From NCBI RefSeq assembly GCF_000266945.1, contig NC_018025.1, positions 5,398,001 through 5,462,000 on the forward strand: a stretch of DNA of 64,000 nucleotides, in the 5' to 3' direction. The position numbers and the translations under genes are program-made. This DNA comes from Desulfomonile tiedjei DSM 6799. Its GTDB lineage: Bacteria; Desulfobacterota; Desulfomonilia; Desulfomonilales; Desulfomonilaceae. Positions 26,942-36,470 of the stretch are shown here, piece after piece (within the stretch, counting starts at the first letter, position 1; each line of letters opens with the position of its first letter). The notes beneath the pieces were generated by a model. It had not been told where the DNA came from. It was given only the letters and a program-made list of their open reading frames with translations, and did no database searches.

Positions 26942-27175
26942 ATGCCGAAGACTCATTTCAATATTCAAGATCAGTTTCTTAATCAAGTTCGAAAAGCACG
27001 TATAGAAGTGCAGGTGCTTCTCGTGTCGGGCGAATCCATTAAGGGATATGTCCGCAGTTTCGACAGCTTTTGCATAATCATTGAAGACAGGGATGACATC
27101 AGGCTGGTGTACAAGCATGCTCTCAGTCTTATTCAGGCTGCGGAGCCCGGTGCCAAGATACCTGGGCTTGTATAA
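26942..27175 (+). CDS. hfq: RNA chaperone Hfq
   Basis: An Sm-like hexameric RNA chaperone that pairs small RNAs with mRNAs. The start is ATG 26942 (MPKTHFNIQDQFLNQVRKAR) with GGGGGTG upstream; a start six codons earlier is possible. The Sm1 motif VLLVSGESIKGYVRSFDSF and the Sm2 equivalent DDIRLVYKHALSLI are present, with Tyr-Lys-His in place of the usual YKHAIS site. The 77 residues lack the long C-terminal tail of the enterobacterial protein. It is 74 bases downstream of miaA. Confidence 0.95.
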   Translation: MPKTHFNIQDQFLNQVRKARIEVQVLLVSGESIKGYVRSFDSFCIIIEDRDDIRLVYKHALSLIQAAEPGAKIPGLV

Positions 27176-27239
27176 AAACATTCGGATCGGATTCGACAAG
27201 GGTGGGGTTCCGGTTGAACAAGGAACTCCGCCTGTCCGT

Positions 27240-27376
27240 AATACCGATTCGCTTTTCTTCTCATAATCTGGGAGGCCGAGGTATCCTTCGCTCCGGACGA
27301 TGCAAAGCCGTCTAATCACTCCGCTGAGAACACCTCGGCCTTCGCCATCTTATATGCATAATTGCGAAATGATATA
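27240..27376. repeat. Dispersed repeat, family R3 (copy 1)
   Basis: Begins AATACCGATTCGCTTTTC, contains GGTATCCTTCGCTCCGGACG and GCCGTCTAATCACTCCGCT, and ends TATGCATAATTGCGAAATG. Other copies are at 46486-46622 (same orientation) and 44885-45015 (inverted). The ends are partly inverted (ATACCGATTCGC versus the reverse complement of GCGAAATGATAT). It fills the hfq-xth gap. Confidence 0.8.
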
Positions 27377-27474
27377 AGATCGCTCCCTGGAGGGTACCGT
27401 CCTGCGTACAGCGGGGTGGGCGCTTTCACAATCAAAGATGATCCCCACAAGGTTCTTTTAGAAATGATGGGAAT

Positions 27475-28254
27475 CTAAGCCGTTTCCAAATCGACGCCGA
27501 CAGGACAGTGGTCGGATCCCATCACTTCCGGCATGATGTAGGCTCGCTTCACGGAGGGTAACATTTCTTTCGTGACGAATACGTAATCGATTCTCCAACC
27601 CACGTTCCTCTTTCTCGCCCCTGATTTCAGATCCCACCAGCTATACTCAACCGCATCAGGATAGGCATGGCGAAACGTGTCAACATACCCCTCCGAGACC
27701 ACCTTATCCATCCATCGACGTTCTATCGGCAAAAAACCGGAAACTTTCTCGTTCGCTTTGGGGCGGGCCAGGTCTATTTCGTTGTGAGCGGTATTCACGT
27801 CCCCGACAAAAACAAGGCGAGGCTGCTCTTTTCGTAATTCCTGAAGCATTGAGAGGAATGCATCATAAAATTCCATTTTGTACTGCAGTCTCTCCGGCCC
27901 CATCTTCCCATTGGGGAAGTACACATTGAACAAGATGAAATCAGGAAAATCCAAACGCAAAAATCGGCCCTCCACATCGAATCGATCGATACCCATAGTC
28001 AGTCCTACGCTTGTAGGCCGCTCTTTCGTGTACACCGCCACACCGCTATATCCTTTTCTCTGGGCGCAATTCCAATAGGAAGTGTAGCCGGGGGGCTCTG
28101 TCAGGCATATTTCGAGATTATCCGGTTGAGCTTTTATCTCCTGGAGACACAGGATATCCGGAGACTCTCTCTCCAGCCATTCCAGAAAGCCCTTCTTTTG
28201 AACTCCCCTGATTCCGTTTACATTCCAACTGAGCAGTCGCGTGATCCTTGACAT
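27475..28254 (-). CDS. xth: Exodeoxyribonuclease III (AP endonuclease)
   Basis: A repair nuclease with 3'-5' exonuclease and AP endonuclease activity. It has 259 residues with the classic motifs LLSWNVNGIRG, LCLQEIKA, the YSGVAVYTK loop, FVGDVNTAHNEIDLA, WWDLKSGARKRNVGWRIDYV and the catalytic GSDHCPVGVDL at the end. The start is ATG with GAGGA. It is a single gene, convergent with the miaA-hfq unit. Confidence 0.96.
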   Translation of the reverse strand: MSRITRLLSWNVNGIRGVQKKGFLEWLERESPDILCLQEIKAQPDNLEICLTEPPGYTSYWNCAQRKGYSGVAVYTKERPTSVGLTMGIDRFDVEGRFLRLDFPDFILFNVYFPNGKMGPERLQYKMEFYDAFLSMLQELRKEQPRLVFVGDVNTAHNEIDLARPKANEKVSGFLPIERRWMDKVVSEGYVDTFRHAYPDAVEYSWWDLKSGARKRNVGWRIDYVFVTKEMLPSVKRAYIMPEVMGSDHCPVGVDLETA

Positions 28255-28288
28255 GATGGTCCTCGCAACCGATAGACGGCGTGTTTTT

Positions 28289-28446
28289 GTACCAAAGTGC
28301 TTTCATAGAAGGAATATTGAGAAACCTGTTATTTGCCGATCCCGGCAAATCTCCTTCGCTACGAACGGCACCGCCTGACTTCGCTTCGGAGACATGCCGG
28401 TCCGGGATTTGCTGGACGTTACTTCTTTGAACGCACATTTGTATAG
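28289..28446. repeat. Dispersed repeat with inverted ends, family R4 (copy 1)
   Basis: The left end TACCAAAGTGCTTTCATAGA and the reverse complement of the right end (TACAAATGTGCGTTCAAAGA) are imperfect terminal inverted repeats. Inside is GCCTGACTTCGCTTCGGAGAC. A second copy with the same ends and the same inner word is at 50080-50236. Confidence 0.75.
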
Positions 28447-28493
28447 TAGGTCCCAAAACTAAAAAATCCGACCATGGGGCCGGAATCGTTTTC

Positions 28494-28581
28494 TGGTGCC
28501 GAAGGCCGGACTCGAACCGGCACGAGCTTTCGCCCGCCACCCCCTCAAGATGGTGTGTCTACCAAGTTCCACCACTTCGGC
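28494..28581 (-). tRNA. tRNA-Leu, anticodon GAG
   Basis: Read on the minus strand, the acceptor arms GCCGAAG and CTTCGGC pair. The D-arm has TGGTGGAACTTGGTAGACAC. The anticodon stem CCATC/GGTGG encloses loop TTGAGGG with anticodon GAG. A long variable arm (GCGGGCGAAAGCTCGT) marks a class II tRNA, and the T-arm is GCCGGTTCGAGTCCGGC. The discriminator is A and the CCA end is encoded. Confidence 0.97.
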
Positions 28582-28696
28582 ACATGGGTAGTGTATCTAT
28601 CGAGTCCGTTTTCGTCAAGCCCAAAACACTGATTTGTAGTTACCTTTCACTCATGGACGGAAAAATTGAATTCCGAGCCTTTGGACGAACCGTCCA

Positions 28697-28874
28697 TCGC
28701 AATTGTCAAAATGAATGTCCGATTGAAGATTAGGAATATTGGTGGGTGCCGTGCCTCCGTGCCGGCACATATTCAATAATCAATGATATCGAGAGAATGG
28801 ACCGGCAGAGACGCCGGTCCCCACCTGTAGCTTGTATTGGAGCATGGGATAAACATTAGGATTTTTGGCAATCT
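28697..28874. repeat. R1 element, inverted orientation (copy 4)
   Basis: Ends are GCAATTGTCAAAATGAATG and ATTTTTGGCAATC, with both GC hairpins between them (GTGCCGTGCCTCCGTGCCGGCAC and GACCGGCAGAGACGCCGGTC, in part). The AT-rich stretch from 28875 to 29067 has no gene. Confidence 0.8.
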
Positions 28875-29067
28875 TATAAAGACACACAGGTGTAATCCTA
28901 AAGATGCATACCAAAATTCGTCCTGAATAACTCTAACGAGATCGTCTGTCGATGCCGTATCGTGCTTCTTAGTCCAGGAGCCTGAAACCGATTGATTTTT
29001 AAATGATGCGCTCAAAAAAACCATGTATTTTAAATATTAATTCACAAAAAGACAAGCAAAAAATAGC

Positions 29068-29094
29068 TTGACATTGGAAGGTTCCGGTTATAGT
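29068..29094 (+). promoter_or_regulatory. Candidate promoter of the dcw cluster
   Basis: A perfect TTGACA at 29068-29073 is followed by TATAGT at 29089-29094, a spacer of 15 bases, in an AT-rich region. This is 130-155 bases upstream of the likely rsmH start, so a leader of more than 100 bases is implied. The spacer is one to two bases short of ideal. Confidence 0.5.
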
Positions 29095-29223
29095 GTTTTT
29101 TTAGAAGATCCGGAACCATCGACCGCCGGCCCGTTGCTGGAAATACGCAAAAGCCCCCAGAGGATGGTGGCGCGGTTCGGGGTCCTTTCTTCCGGCGAGC
29201 CTATACTCCCTCTGGAGGTCAAC

Positions 29224-30126
29224 TTGCATGTCCCCGTGCTCCTGCGAGAGGTCCTGGAGGCCCTCAGTCCGAAATCAGGCGGCATCTATTTCGATGGTAC
29301 GCTTGGCGGAGGAGGGTACGCGGAAGCAATTCTCGAGGCATCAAACCCCGATGGGAGACTTGTGGGAGTCGATTTGGACCGGGAAGCTGTCGCAAGGTCT
29401 GCCAAGCGCCTGGAAAGGTTCGGGGAAAGATTCACGCCCGTTCACAGCGGCTTTCATCATGCCCGAACAATTCTCGCAGAGCTGGGAATTGCCGCTTTAG
29501 ACGGAGCAGTCCTGGATTTAGGCTTGTCATCGTATCAGTTGGAAGATGCCGAGCGCGGCTTCAGTTTTCAAGGAACAGGCCCTCTTGACATGAGATTCGA
29601 TACTACCGCGGGACAATCGGCACTCGAGTATTTGCGCAAGATTTCCGTGAAACAACTTGAAGAAATACTTGCAACATATGGTGAGGAGCGCTATTCAAAG
29701 AAATTAGCTCGATCGTTGATCGTCGCCAGAGATCGTGGAGAGCTGGTCACGACTCAGGATTTAGCCAGAACAGTCTCCCGGACTCTGGGTGGGAGGAGAG
29801 AAAAGATACATCCGGCAACACGGACTTTTCAGGCGCTCAGGATTGCAGTCAATGCCGAACTGGAAAATCTGGAGACGGCTTTGGAGCAGATTCCGCTCCT
29901 CCTGAATAAAGGGGGGCGTTTTTGCGTCGTATCGTATCACTCACTGGAGCACCGGGCCGTAAAGCATTCCTTTCAGAGGAAGAAACCAGATGTCCAAAAC
30001 TGGAGGATTTTGACTCCCAAGCCGATCAAACCTTCGGCTGAAGAATCCAGGTTGAACCGCAGATCCAGATCTGCCCAGATGCGGGTTATCGAAGCACTGT
30101 CCGATATGACGGCAGAGTTGGGGTGA
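29224..30126 (+). CDS. rsmH: 16S rRNA (cytosine1402-N4)-methyltransferase
   Basis: Methylates N4 of C1402 in 16S rRNA and is usually the second gene of dcw clusters (old name mraW). I take TTG 29224 as start because it gives the family N-terminus MHVPVLLREVLEAL and has GGAGG six bases upstream. The frame is open to 29068, but that upstream start is the -35 box of the candidate promoter. Motifs: FDGTLGGGGYAEAIL (SAM site), VGVDLDREA, LDLGLSSYQLE, GPLDMRFD, HPATRTFQALRI and the C-terminal VSYHSLEHRAVK. It has 300 residues. mraZ, the usual first gene, is not upstream. Confidence 0.93.
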   Translation: MHVPVLLREVLEALSPKSGGIYFDGTLGGGGYAEAILEASNPDGRLVGVDLDREAVARSAKRLERFGERFTPVHSGFHHARTILAELGIAALDGAVLDLGLSSYQLEDAERGFSFQGTGPLDMRFDTTAGQSALEYLRKISVKQLEEILATYGEERYSKKLARSLIVARDRGELVTTQDLARTVSRTLGGRREKIHPATRTFQALRIAVNAELENLETALEQIPLLLNKGGRFCVVSYHSLEHRAVKHSFQRKKPDVQNWRILTPKPIKPSAEESRLNRRSRSAQMRVIEALSDMTAELG

Positions 30127-30130
30127 CAAC

Positions 30131-30478
30131 GTGAAACGACCTCAGGCAAAAGGGCTGTTTTCCAGATTATTCTCCAGTGTTTTCTTGAGAAACGCTCTGG
30201 ATAATTCAGGCATTCGCCGGGCAAGCCCTGCCATGGTAATGGCGCTTTCCGTGGCCATCCTTTTTGTCGGACTGTTCTATGTGTGGACGAGAATGCAACT
30301 GGTCCAGATCGGATACCAGATATCGAGCGCAGAAAACAAGAACAATGACCTGAAAAAGCGGAAACGGGAACTTCTCCTGGAAATTGCCTCTTTGCAGTCT
30401 CCAAGGGAACTGGAAAACAAGGCATCGAAAATCGGTCTCGTATTTCCCTCCGTGGGAAAGGTGATCCATGTACCGTAA
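30131..30478 (+). CDS. ftsL: Cell division protein FtsL-like
   Basis: A bitopic divisome protein that bridges FtsQ/FtsB and FtsW/FtsI. The 115 residues have a basic cytosolic N-terminus, one membrane segment (MVMALSVAILFVGLFYVW) and a periplasmic coiled coil with leucine and charged heptads (ENKNNDLKKRKRELLLEIASL). Sequence identity within the family is always low, so the call leans on this layout and the position between rsmH and ftsI. The start is GTG four bases after rsmH. Its end overlaps ftsI by 11 bases. Confidence 0.85.
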   Translation: MKRPQAKGLFSRLFSSVFLRNALDNSGIRRASPAMVMALSVAILFVGLFYVWTRMQLVQIGYQISSAENKNNDLKKRKRELLLEIASLQSPRELENKASKIGLVFPSVGKVIHVP

Positions 30479-32435
30479 GCCAAAATCCGTAAACTGGGAA
30501 GTGTATCGCATACTCCTGGTAGCAGTTTTTTTCGCAGCGGGAACGCTCTATCTCGTGGTGCAGGCTTACAAGCTACAGATCGCAGATGCTGAGTACCTTC
30601 AGAAACTTGCCGAAAAACAGCGTACCATGGTCATCCATCTGGAGGCTCGAAGAGGCATGATCCTCGACAAATCCGGAGAACAGATGGCCGCAAGTTTGGA
30701 AGTAAATTCAATTTATGCAAAACCCAAGAGGGTGACGGATAAAAAAGTGTCGGCAAAGACGCTGGCAGAAATTCTGGAAATCAGTGAAAAAGAAATCCTG
30801 CAAAAGCTTGACGACGACAGGACTTTTGTGTGGATTGCGCGGAGGGTCTCTCCTATTATCGCGGAAAAAGTCATTAAAGCTCATCTGCCGGGGATTGAGA
30901 CAAGTACCGAATATCAGCGCTTTTATCCACTCAAGAGTTTTGCAGCTCATGCCATAGGTTTCGCAGGGATCGATTCCAAGGGGCTGGAAGGGCTGGAACT
31001 GAACTATGATGATGATCTCAAGGCCGAGCCCATCCCCATCACTGCTCAGAGGGACGCTCTGGGACGGCCGGTAATGTTTACGTCTGTAGGTCAGGATCCT
31101 AACAGACGCGATCTGCACCTGACCCTGGACCGCAACATTCAGTATATCGTCGAAAAGGAATTGGATCAGACGGTTGAAAAAGAGCAGGCCAAGAGCGGAA
31201 CCGTGGTGGTCATGAATGCCGACACGGGCGAGATTCTGGCTTTGGCTGTTCGTCCGACGTACAATTTGAATGTCTTTCAGAAAGTGCCCGCGGAAGTTCG
31301 GCGAAATCGTGCTGTTGCGGACACTTTTGAACCGGGATCGACCTTCAAGGTTTTCCTGGCAGCCGCGGCACTCGATTTAGGAAGAGTTACGGCGGGCGAG
31401 ATGTTTGACTGCCGGAACGGCATATACAAATATAACGGAGCGGAAATTCACGATATTGTTCCTTACAAAAAACTGTCCTTTGAAGATGTGATCATTCACT
31501 CGAGCAATATTGGTGCAGTGCGAATTTCGGAACAGCTCAAGAAGACTGAATTTTATGCCATTCTGGCAGCTTTCGGTTTCGGCAGTCCTACTGGAGTAGA
31601 TCTCCCCGGAGAACGGCCCGGAATGCTGGCCATGCCGGCAAAATGGTCGGTGTTGACTAAAGCTAATATCAGCTTCGGCCAGGGAATATCGCTCAATGCG
31701 GTGCAATTGGCTTCGGCATTTGCTGCAGCAATCAATGGTGGATCGCTGTACCAGCCACATCTTATGAAAAGCGTAACGAACGCGGTTGGCGAGACTATCA
31801 GAGAGAATTCGCCGGTTCTGGTCCGGAAAGTAATCAAAGAGTCCACATCCGAGAAGATCGTCGAGATTTTGCGAGGTGTTGTGGATCGAGGAACCGGACG
31901 TGCCGCAGCAATACCGGGAGCTGACGTTATCGGGAAGACCGGCACCGCGCAAAAGGCGGATCCTGCAGGAGGTTATTCTCCGGACAAATATGTGGTATCG
32001 TTCGTAGGCGCGCTTATGAGCGTAAAACCCAGGCTGGTAATTTACGTGGTAATTGATGAGCCTGCCGGCAAGAACAGAACCGGCGGGAAGGTTGCTGCTC
32101 CATTATTCCGCAGAATTGGCGAAGCAGTGCTGTCTTTGTGCGGCAGTAAACCCAGTGCTCCGGAAATCATCCTTGCATCCTCATCAGGTGGCTTCCAAAA
32201 ACCGGTTTCGCTGCCGAGGAGTGTGCACGTGCGCAAAGGGAGCAAACCCGGCGAATGGATCGTTCCGGACTTGAAAGGTCTGGACATGAGACAGGCGCTC
32301 GAGGTTTGCGGCAAAATGAAATGCGACGTCACGTTTCAGGGAACCGGTCAAGCAGTAAAGCAAAGCGTAAAACCCGGTCAAGCTATCAAGGAAGGGGCGC
32401 CTTTCACCGTATTTTTTGAAGGGCAGCAGTCGTAA
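30468..32435 (+). CDS. ftsI: Septal peptidoglycan transpeptidase FtsI (PBP3) with PASTA domain
   Basis: Class B penicillin-binding protein that crosslinks septal peptidoglycan. It has 655 residues: a short cytosolic tail, one membrane segment (about 15-35), the dimerisation domain with RRGMILDKSGE, and the transpeptidase with STFK (S291, K294), SSN (345-347) and KTG (490-492). A single C-terminal PASTA domain starts near residue 590 (VPDLKGLDMRQAL). The PASTA extension is common in Gram-positive PBP2x and Spo-type proteins and also occurs in deltaproteobacteria. A good AAAGGTGAT ribosome site lies inside ftsL. Confidence 0.95.
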   Translation: MYRKPKSVNWEVYRILLVAVFFAAGTLYLVVQAYKLQIADAEYLQKLAEKQRTMVIHLEARRGMILDKSGEQMAASLEVNSIYAKPKRVTDKKVSAKTLAEILEISEKEILQKLDDDRTFVWIARRVSPIIAEKVIKAHLPGIETSTEYQRFYPLKSFAAHAIGFAGIDSKGLEGLELNYDDDLKAEPIPITAQRDALGRPVMFTSVGQDPNRRDLHLTLDRNIQYIVEKELDQTVEKEQAKSGTVVVMNADTGEILALAVRPTYNLNVFQKVPAEVRRNRAVADTFEPGSTFKVFLAAAALDLGRVTAGEMFDCRNGIYKYNGAEIHDIVPYKKLSFEDVIIHSSNIGAVRISEQLKKTEFYAILAAFGFGSPTGVDLPGERPGMLAMPAKWSVLTKANISFGQGISLNAVQLASAFAAAINGGSLYQPHLMKSVTNAVGETIRENSPVLVRKVIKESTSEKIVEILRGVVDRGTGRAAAIPGADVIGKTGTAQKADPAGGYSPDKYVVSFVGALMSVKPRLVIYVVIDEPAGKNRTGGKVAAPLFRRIGEAVLSLCGSKPSAPEIILASSSGGFQKPVSLPRSVHVRKGSKPGEWIVPDLKGLDMRQALEVCGKMKCDVTFQGTGQAVKQSVKPGQAIKEGAPFTVFFEGQQS

Positions 32436-32437
32436 CG

Positions 32438-33994
32438 ATGAAACTGTCTGAAATTGCACATGCTCTCAATAATGCCCAGATTGTGGGAGATCCCTCGGTA
32501 GAGATTACCGCGGTACACCATGACAGCCGGAAGAGTCTTCCGGGCTCTCTGTTCGTAGCCATGCGCGGCGAAGTTGTCGATGGGCACAATTATATCGGTG
32601 CGGCACTAAAGGCCGGGGCGTCTGCAGTAATGGCAGAGCGCCGGTCCATACAATCTCAGGAAGTGCCGGAGATACTAGTTCCGGACACGAGGGCTGCTCT
32701 GGGTATTGCTGCAGCGGAAGTCTACGGCAGACCTACGGAGAAACTGTCACTCACCGGGATCACGGGTACAAACGGAAAAACAACGCTGACGTTTCTCCTC
32801 GAATCCATTGTCAAAGCAGCAGGCGGATATCCCGGTGTTGTGGGCACTATTTCGCATCGTTGGGGAACGGCTGAACAGGCCGCAGCACATACCACTCCGG
32901 AAGCGTCGGATCTTCAAATGCTTTTTCGCGATATGGTCCGAGACTCGGTCACCCATGCTTTCGTGGAAGTGTCCTCACACGGGCTCCATCGCGGCAGACT
33001 CGAGGGCTGCGAGTTCGACCTGGGAGTCTTCACGAATCTGACTCAGGACCATTTGGATTATCACGGCAGCCTGGAAGAGTACTATCTGGCCAAACGCATC
33101 CTGTTCGATCGGCTCTTGCCGTCCAGCTCCAAATCCAAAAAGGCGGCGGCGATCAACTGGGAAGATCCATACGGATTGCGATTGATCCGGGAAACTCAAG
33201 GGTACCCGATTATCGGTTACGGCATTGGCGAAGATTCCGAGGTTCGGCCTCTGAACATCACCGTAGATCCCGACGGTATTCGCGGTACGATAGTGACTCC
33301 CAGAGGCAATGTGCGAGTGGAATCCGCACTCGCGGGTTCATTCAATCTCATGAACATTCTTGCTGCTGTCGCGGTATGCGAATGTCTGGAGATACCCATT
33401 GCTGCAGTACAACAAGGACTGGCTGCAGTTCGCGCTGTCCCCGGCAGGCTGGAGCGAGTGGAATCGGAACAGGGAATAATATTCGTCGATTATGCTCATA
33501 CGCCCAATGCCTTGAAGAATGTCCTCGATGCGCTTCGAATCATGAAACGGTCCCGTATCGTTACCGTGATGGGATGCGGCGGCGACCGCGATACCGCGAA
33601 ACGGCCGCTCATGGGAGCCGAAGCTGCTGCCGGAAGCGATTTCGTGATTGTCACATCCGACAATCCGCGTTCTGAAGATCCGCTCGATATCATTCGTCAA
33701 GTGGAAGTTGGAGTGCGGGATTCCGGGTACAAACTTTTGCCCGCGGATCTGAATGGAAAAACCCTGCACCCCGGCTGCTACAAAGTGATTCCCGATCGCG
33801 GGAATGCCATAGCATGGGCGATTGACCGCCTTTCCCGAGACGATATTCTCCTCGTGGCAGGAAAGGGACACGAAACGTACCAGGAGATCAAAGGAGTTCG
33901 GTATCCTTTTGATGATAGAGAAGTGATACGGAAAGAATTGAGAAAACACGCATCCGGAACAGGTCCGAATGGAGAAAGGAAAGGCTCGTTATGA
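32438..33994 (+). CDS. murE: UDP-MurNAc-tripeptide ligase, meso-diaminopimelate adding
   Basis: Adds meso-diaminopimelate to UDP-MurNAc-L-Ala-D-Glu. It has 518 residues with the Mur ligase ATP loop GTNGKTT at about 110-116 and the central domain with THAFVEVSSHGLHRGR. The C-terminal DNPR motif at 408-411 marks diaminopimelate rather than lysine specificity. It starts two bases after ftsI and overlaps murF by four bases. The C-terminal tail after the ligase fold ([16 protein letters not shown]) is short and basic. Confidence 0.96.
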   Translation: MKLSEIAHALNNAQIVGDPSVEITAVHHDSRKSLPGSLFVAMRGEVVDGHNYIGAALKAGASAVMAERRSIQSQEVPEILVPDTRAALGIAAAEVYGRPTEKLSLTGITGTNGKTTLTFLLESIVKAAGGYPGVVGTISHRWGTAEQAAAHTTPEASDLQMLFRDMVRDSVTHAFVEVSSHGLHRGRLEGCEFDLGVFTNLTQDHLDYHGSLEEYYLAKRILFDRLLPSSSKSKKAAAINWEDPYGLRLIRETQGYPIIGYGIGEDSEVRPLNITVDPDGIRGTIVTPRGNVRVESALAGSFNLMNILAAVAVCECLEIPIAAVQQGLAAVRAVPGRLERVESEQGIIFVDYAHTPNALKNVLDALRIMKRSRIVTVMGCGGDRDTAKRPLMGAEAAAGSDFVIVTSDNPRSEDPLDIIRQVEVGVRDSGYKLLPADLNGKTLHPGCYKVIPDRGNAIAWAIDRLSRDDILLVAGKGHETYQEIKGVRYPFDDREVIRKELRKHASGTGPNGERKGSL

Positions 33995-35391
33995 GAGCAT
34001 CCAGCGGACCTTATATTGCAGCCGACGTTGTTCGGGCATGTGCGGGGACGCTTTTGTGCGGATCTCCGGAGACGGCTTTTGCTGCAATATCGACGGATTC
34101 AAGAGATATAACAGCCGGAGATCTGTTCGTTCCTTTGAAAGGAGACAGTTTCGACGGCCATGATTTTGCCCTTCCGGCCCTGGAAGCCGGAGCCCGAGGA
34201 TGTCTGTGGAGCGGCGATGATACCAGGGAAAACCTCAAACGTTTCCCCAATATTGTCCTGATCCAGGTTCAGGACACTCTCCGATCGTTGTCTGACCTTG
34301 CATCAGCCCACCGTTCGAAAAGTCACGTCCCCCTGATCGCCGTCACGGGTTCCTCGGGCAAAACTACAGTCAAGGAGATGATAGCCTCAGCAGTGGGGCG
34401 TTCCCATAGGCCTTTGGTTTCCAAAGGCAATCTGAACAATATGATCGGTCTGCCCATGACCGTTCTGAACCTTGGCCCTCATCACACCTTGGCAGTGGTG
34501 GAAGCAGGGATAAACACCAATGGTGAAATGGAACATTTAGCTCGAGCCGCTCTGCCGGATGTAGCCGTGATAACCACTATAGGTCCGGTTCACCTTGAAG
34601 GACTCGGCACGATCGAAAACGTGGCAGCGGAAAAGTTCAAGCTGGTTCGAGCACTGGCCGATTCCGGTACAGCGGTGCTTCCCCACGGGAATTCGTATTT
34701 GGAGAGTCTGACTCGAGAAGTCTCCTGTAAAATCGTGAGGTTCGGTATCGAATCAGGAGATTTCAGAGCTGAAGATATCGTGTCGTTGTCGGAAAGAACC
34801 GTTTTTCAGCTTCGGTCGCCTGGAGGCAAGGCAGAGATAAGCCTTCGGGTACGGGGAAAGCACAATATCAGCAATGCGCTTGCTGCTGCGGCAGCGGCAT
34901 ATGCAGTGGGAGTCACTCCGGACGACATCGCGGAAGCACTGAGCAACTTTGCTCCTCCAGCTTTACGCATGGAGATCGTTCAGCTTTCCGGCGGTCGAAT
35001 ACTGATCAGAGACTGCTACAATGCAAATCCGCAATCCGTACGAGCTGCACTGGAAGTTCTGGCGTCAAGACCCAATCATGGGAAACTTGCGCTTTTAGCT
35101 GACATGAAAGAATTGGGCAGCCAATCGGAATTGCTCCACAGCCAAATAGGAGAGGAAACGGCACGGTTGGGCATCGATCGAATAATCTTTATCGGCAGCT
35201 TCGGACAGGCTTTTGCTTCGGGTTTTCAAGCTGCGGGCGGAAGCGCTGACAGACTGATCTTGGCCGGGGACAAGGATGAAGCCTGGAGCATAATCGGTTC
35301 TGATATTAAGCAGTTCGGTTCTATTCTGGTCAAGGGATCACGTGCTATGAAGATGGAAACCATGGCCGATCGGATTCTGGAGGCGCAATAG
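33991..35391 (+). CDS. murF: UDP-MurNAc-tripeptide D-alanyl-D-alanine ligase
   Basis: Joins D-Ala-D-Ala to the tripeptide, the last cytosolic step of the stem peptide. It has 466 residues with the ATP loop [13 protein letters not shown] near 118-130, [13 protein letters not shown], the [14 protein letters not shown] stretch and the [16 protein letters not shown] motif of MurF. It overlaps the murE stop by four bases (ATGA). The ligase for D-Ala-D-Ala itself (ddl) is not in this cluster. Confidence 0.96.
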   Translation: MRASSGPYIAADVVRACAGTLLCGSPETAFAAISTDSRDITAGDLFVPLKGDSFDGHDFALPALEAGARGCLWSGDDTRENLKRFPNIVLIQVQDTLRSLSDLASAHRSKSHVPLIAVTGSSGKTTVKEMIASAVGRSHRPLVSKGNLNNMIGLPMTVLNLGPHHTLAVVEAGINTNGEMEHLARAALPDVAVITTIGPVHLEGLGTIENVAAEKFKLVRALADSGTAVLPHGNSYLESLTREVSCKIVRFGIESGDFRAEDIVSLSERTVFQLRSPGGKAEISLRVRGKHNISNALAAAAAAYAVGVTPDDIAEALSNFAPPALRMEIVQLSGGRILIRDCYNANPQSVRAALEVLASRPNHGKLALLADMKELGSQSELLHSQIGEETARLGIDRIIFIGSFGQAFASGFQAAGGSADRLILAGDKDEAWSIIGSDIKQFGSILVKGSRAMKMETMADRILEAQ

Positions 35392-35393
35392 CC

Positions 35394-36470
35394 ATGTTGT
35401 ATCATCTGCTCTATCCCTTGAGTTCACAGCTTATCTTGTTTAATGTATTCAAGTACATAACGTTTCGAGCGATCATGGCTACGCTCACCGCACTTATGAT
35501 TAGCTTTTTACTCGGTCGTCCACTTGTGGATTATCTTCGAGCGTTCCAGATCGGCCAAATGGTACGGGATGACGGCCCAAAGAGTCACCTTGAAAAGAGC
35601 GGCACGCCAACCATGGGCGGACTCCTGATAATTTTCGCCATGACTTTCTCGTGTTTGCTTTGGACAAGGCTGGATAACCTGTATTTCTGGATTGTCCTGC
35701 TGGTTGTCCTTGGATATGGGGCAATCGGTTTCTTTGACGATTATCTCAAGATAACCCGCAGGAACCACAGAGGACTCTCAGGAAAACGGAAACTCCTGTT
35801 TCAGTTTCTCATAGGCGGTATTGTCGGGTTCGTGCTATGGCTCGATCCTGCATTCAAGACAACGCTTGCGGTTCCTTTTTTCAAGAACGTAAACCCCGAC
35901 TTGGGAATTCTGTATATCCCGTTTGTTGCCCTGGTTATTGCCGGGGCTTCTAATGCAGTCAATCTGACTGATGGGCTGGACGGTCTGGCAATCGGTCCTG
36001 TGATGATCTGCGCGGCCACATACCTGGTCTTTGCTTATATCGCAGGTCATTTGAAGCTGGCGCATTATCTCCAGGTTTCTTACGTGCCTGGAGCCGGAGA
36101 GCTGACAGTCCTCTGCGGCGCTATGCTGGGCGCAGGTCTGGGATTCCTCTGGTACAACGCATACCCTGCGGAAGTGTTCATGGGAGACGTGGGGTCGCTG
36201 TCACTCGGAGGATTGTTGGGTGCCGTGGCAGTGGTAACCAAACATGAAATTCTTCTGGCGATTGCAGGCGGCGTATTCGTTATTGAAGCGGTGTCGGTGA
36301 TTCTGCAGGTAGCGTCTTTCAAGACCACTGGCAAACGAATCTTCAACATGGCGCCCATTCACCATCATTTTGAGCTGAAAGGCTGGCCCGAGCCCAAGGT
36401 GATTGTACGATTCTGGATCATATCCGTGATCTTCGCTCTCTTGGCATTGGGAACCTTGAAGCTCCGGTAA
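35394..36470 (+). CDS. mraY: Phospho-MurNAc-pentapeptide translocase
   Basis: A ten-segment inner membrane enzyme that makes lipid I from UDP-MurNAc-pentapeptide and undecaprenyl phosphate. It has 358 residues with the family motifs [19 protein letters not shown] (catalytic DD), [32 protein letters not shown] and the MAPIHHHFE loop. The start is ATG with GGAGG, two bases after murF. Confidence 0.97.
   Translation: MLYHLLYPLSSQLILFNVFKYITFRAIMATLTALMISFLLGRPLVDYLRAFQIGQMVRDDGPKSHLEKSGTPTMGGLLIIFAMTFSCLLWTRLDNLYFWIVLLVVLGYGAIGFFDDYLKITRRNHRGLSGKRKLLFQFLIGGIVGFVLWLDPAFKTTLAVPFFKNVNPDLGILYIPFVALVIAGASNAVNLTDGLDGLAIGPVMICAATYLVFAYIAGHLKLAHYLQVSYVPGAGELTVLCGAMLGAGLGFLWYNAYPAEVFMGDVGSLSLGGLLGAVAVVTKHEILLAIAGGVFVIEAVSVILQVASFKTTGKRIFNMAPIHHHFELKGWPEPKVIVRFWIISVIFALLALGTLKLR

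Noticed and set aside
26924-27175. Six-residue longer Hfq start
   Set aside because: The start at 26942 gives the usual Hfq N-terminus and has GGGGGTG at suitable distance.
29068-29223. N-terminal extension of RsmH from TTG 29068
   Set aside because: The codon is the -35 box of a candidate promoter, the extra 52 residues are not like RsmH, and a GGAGG-preceded TTG gives the family N-terminus.
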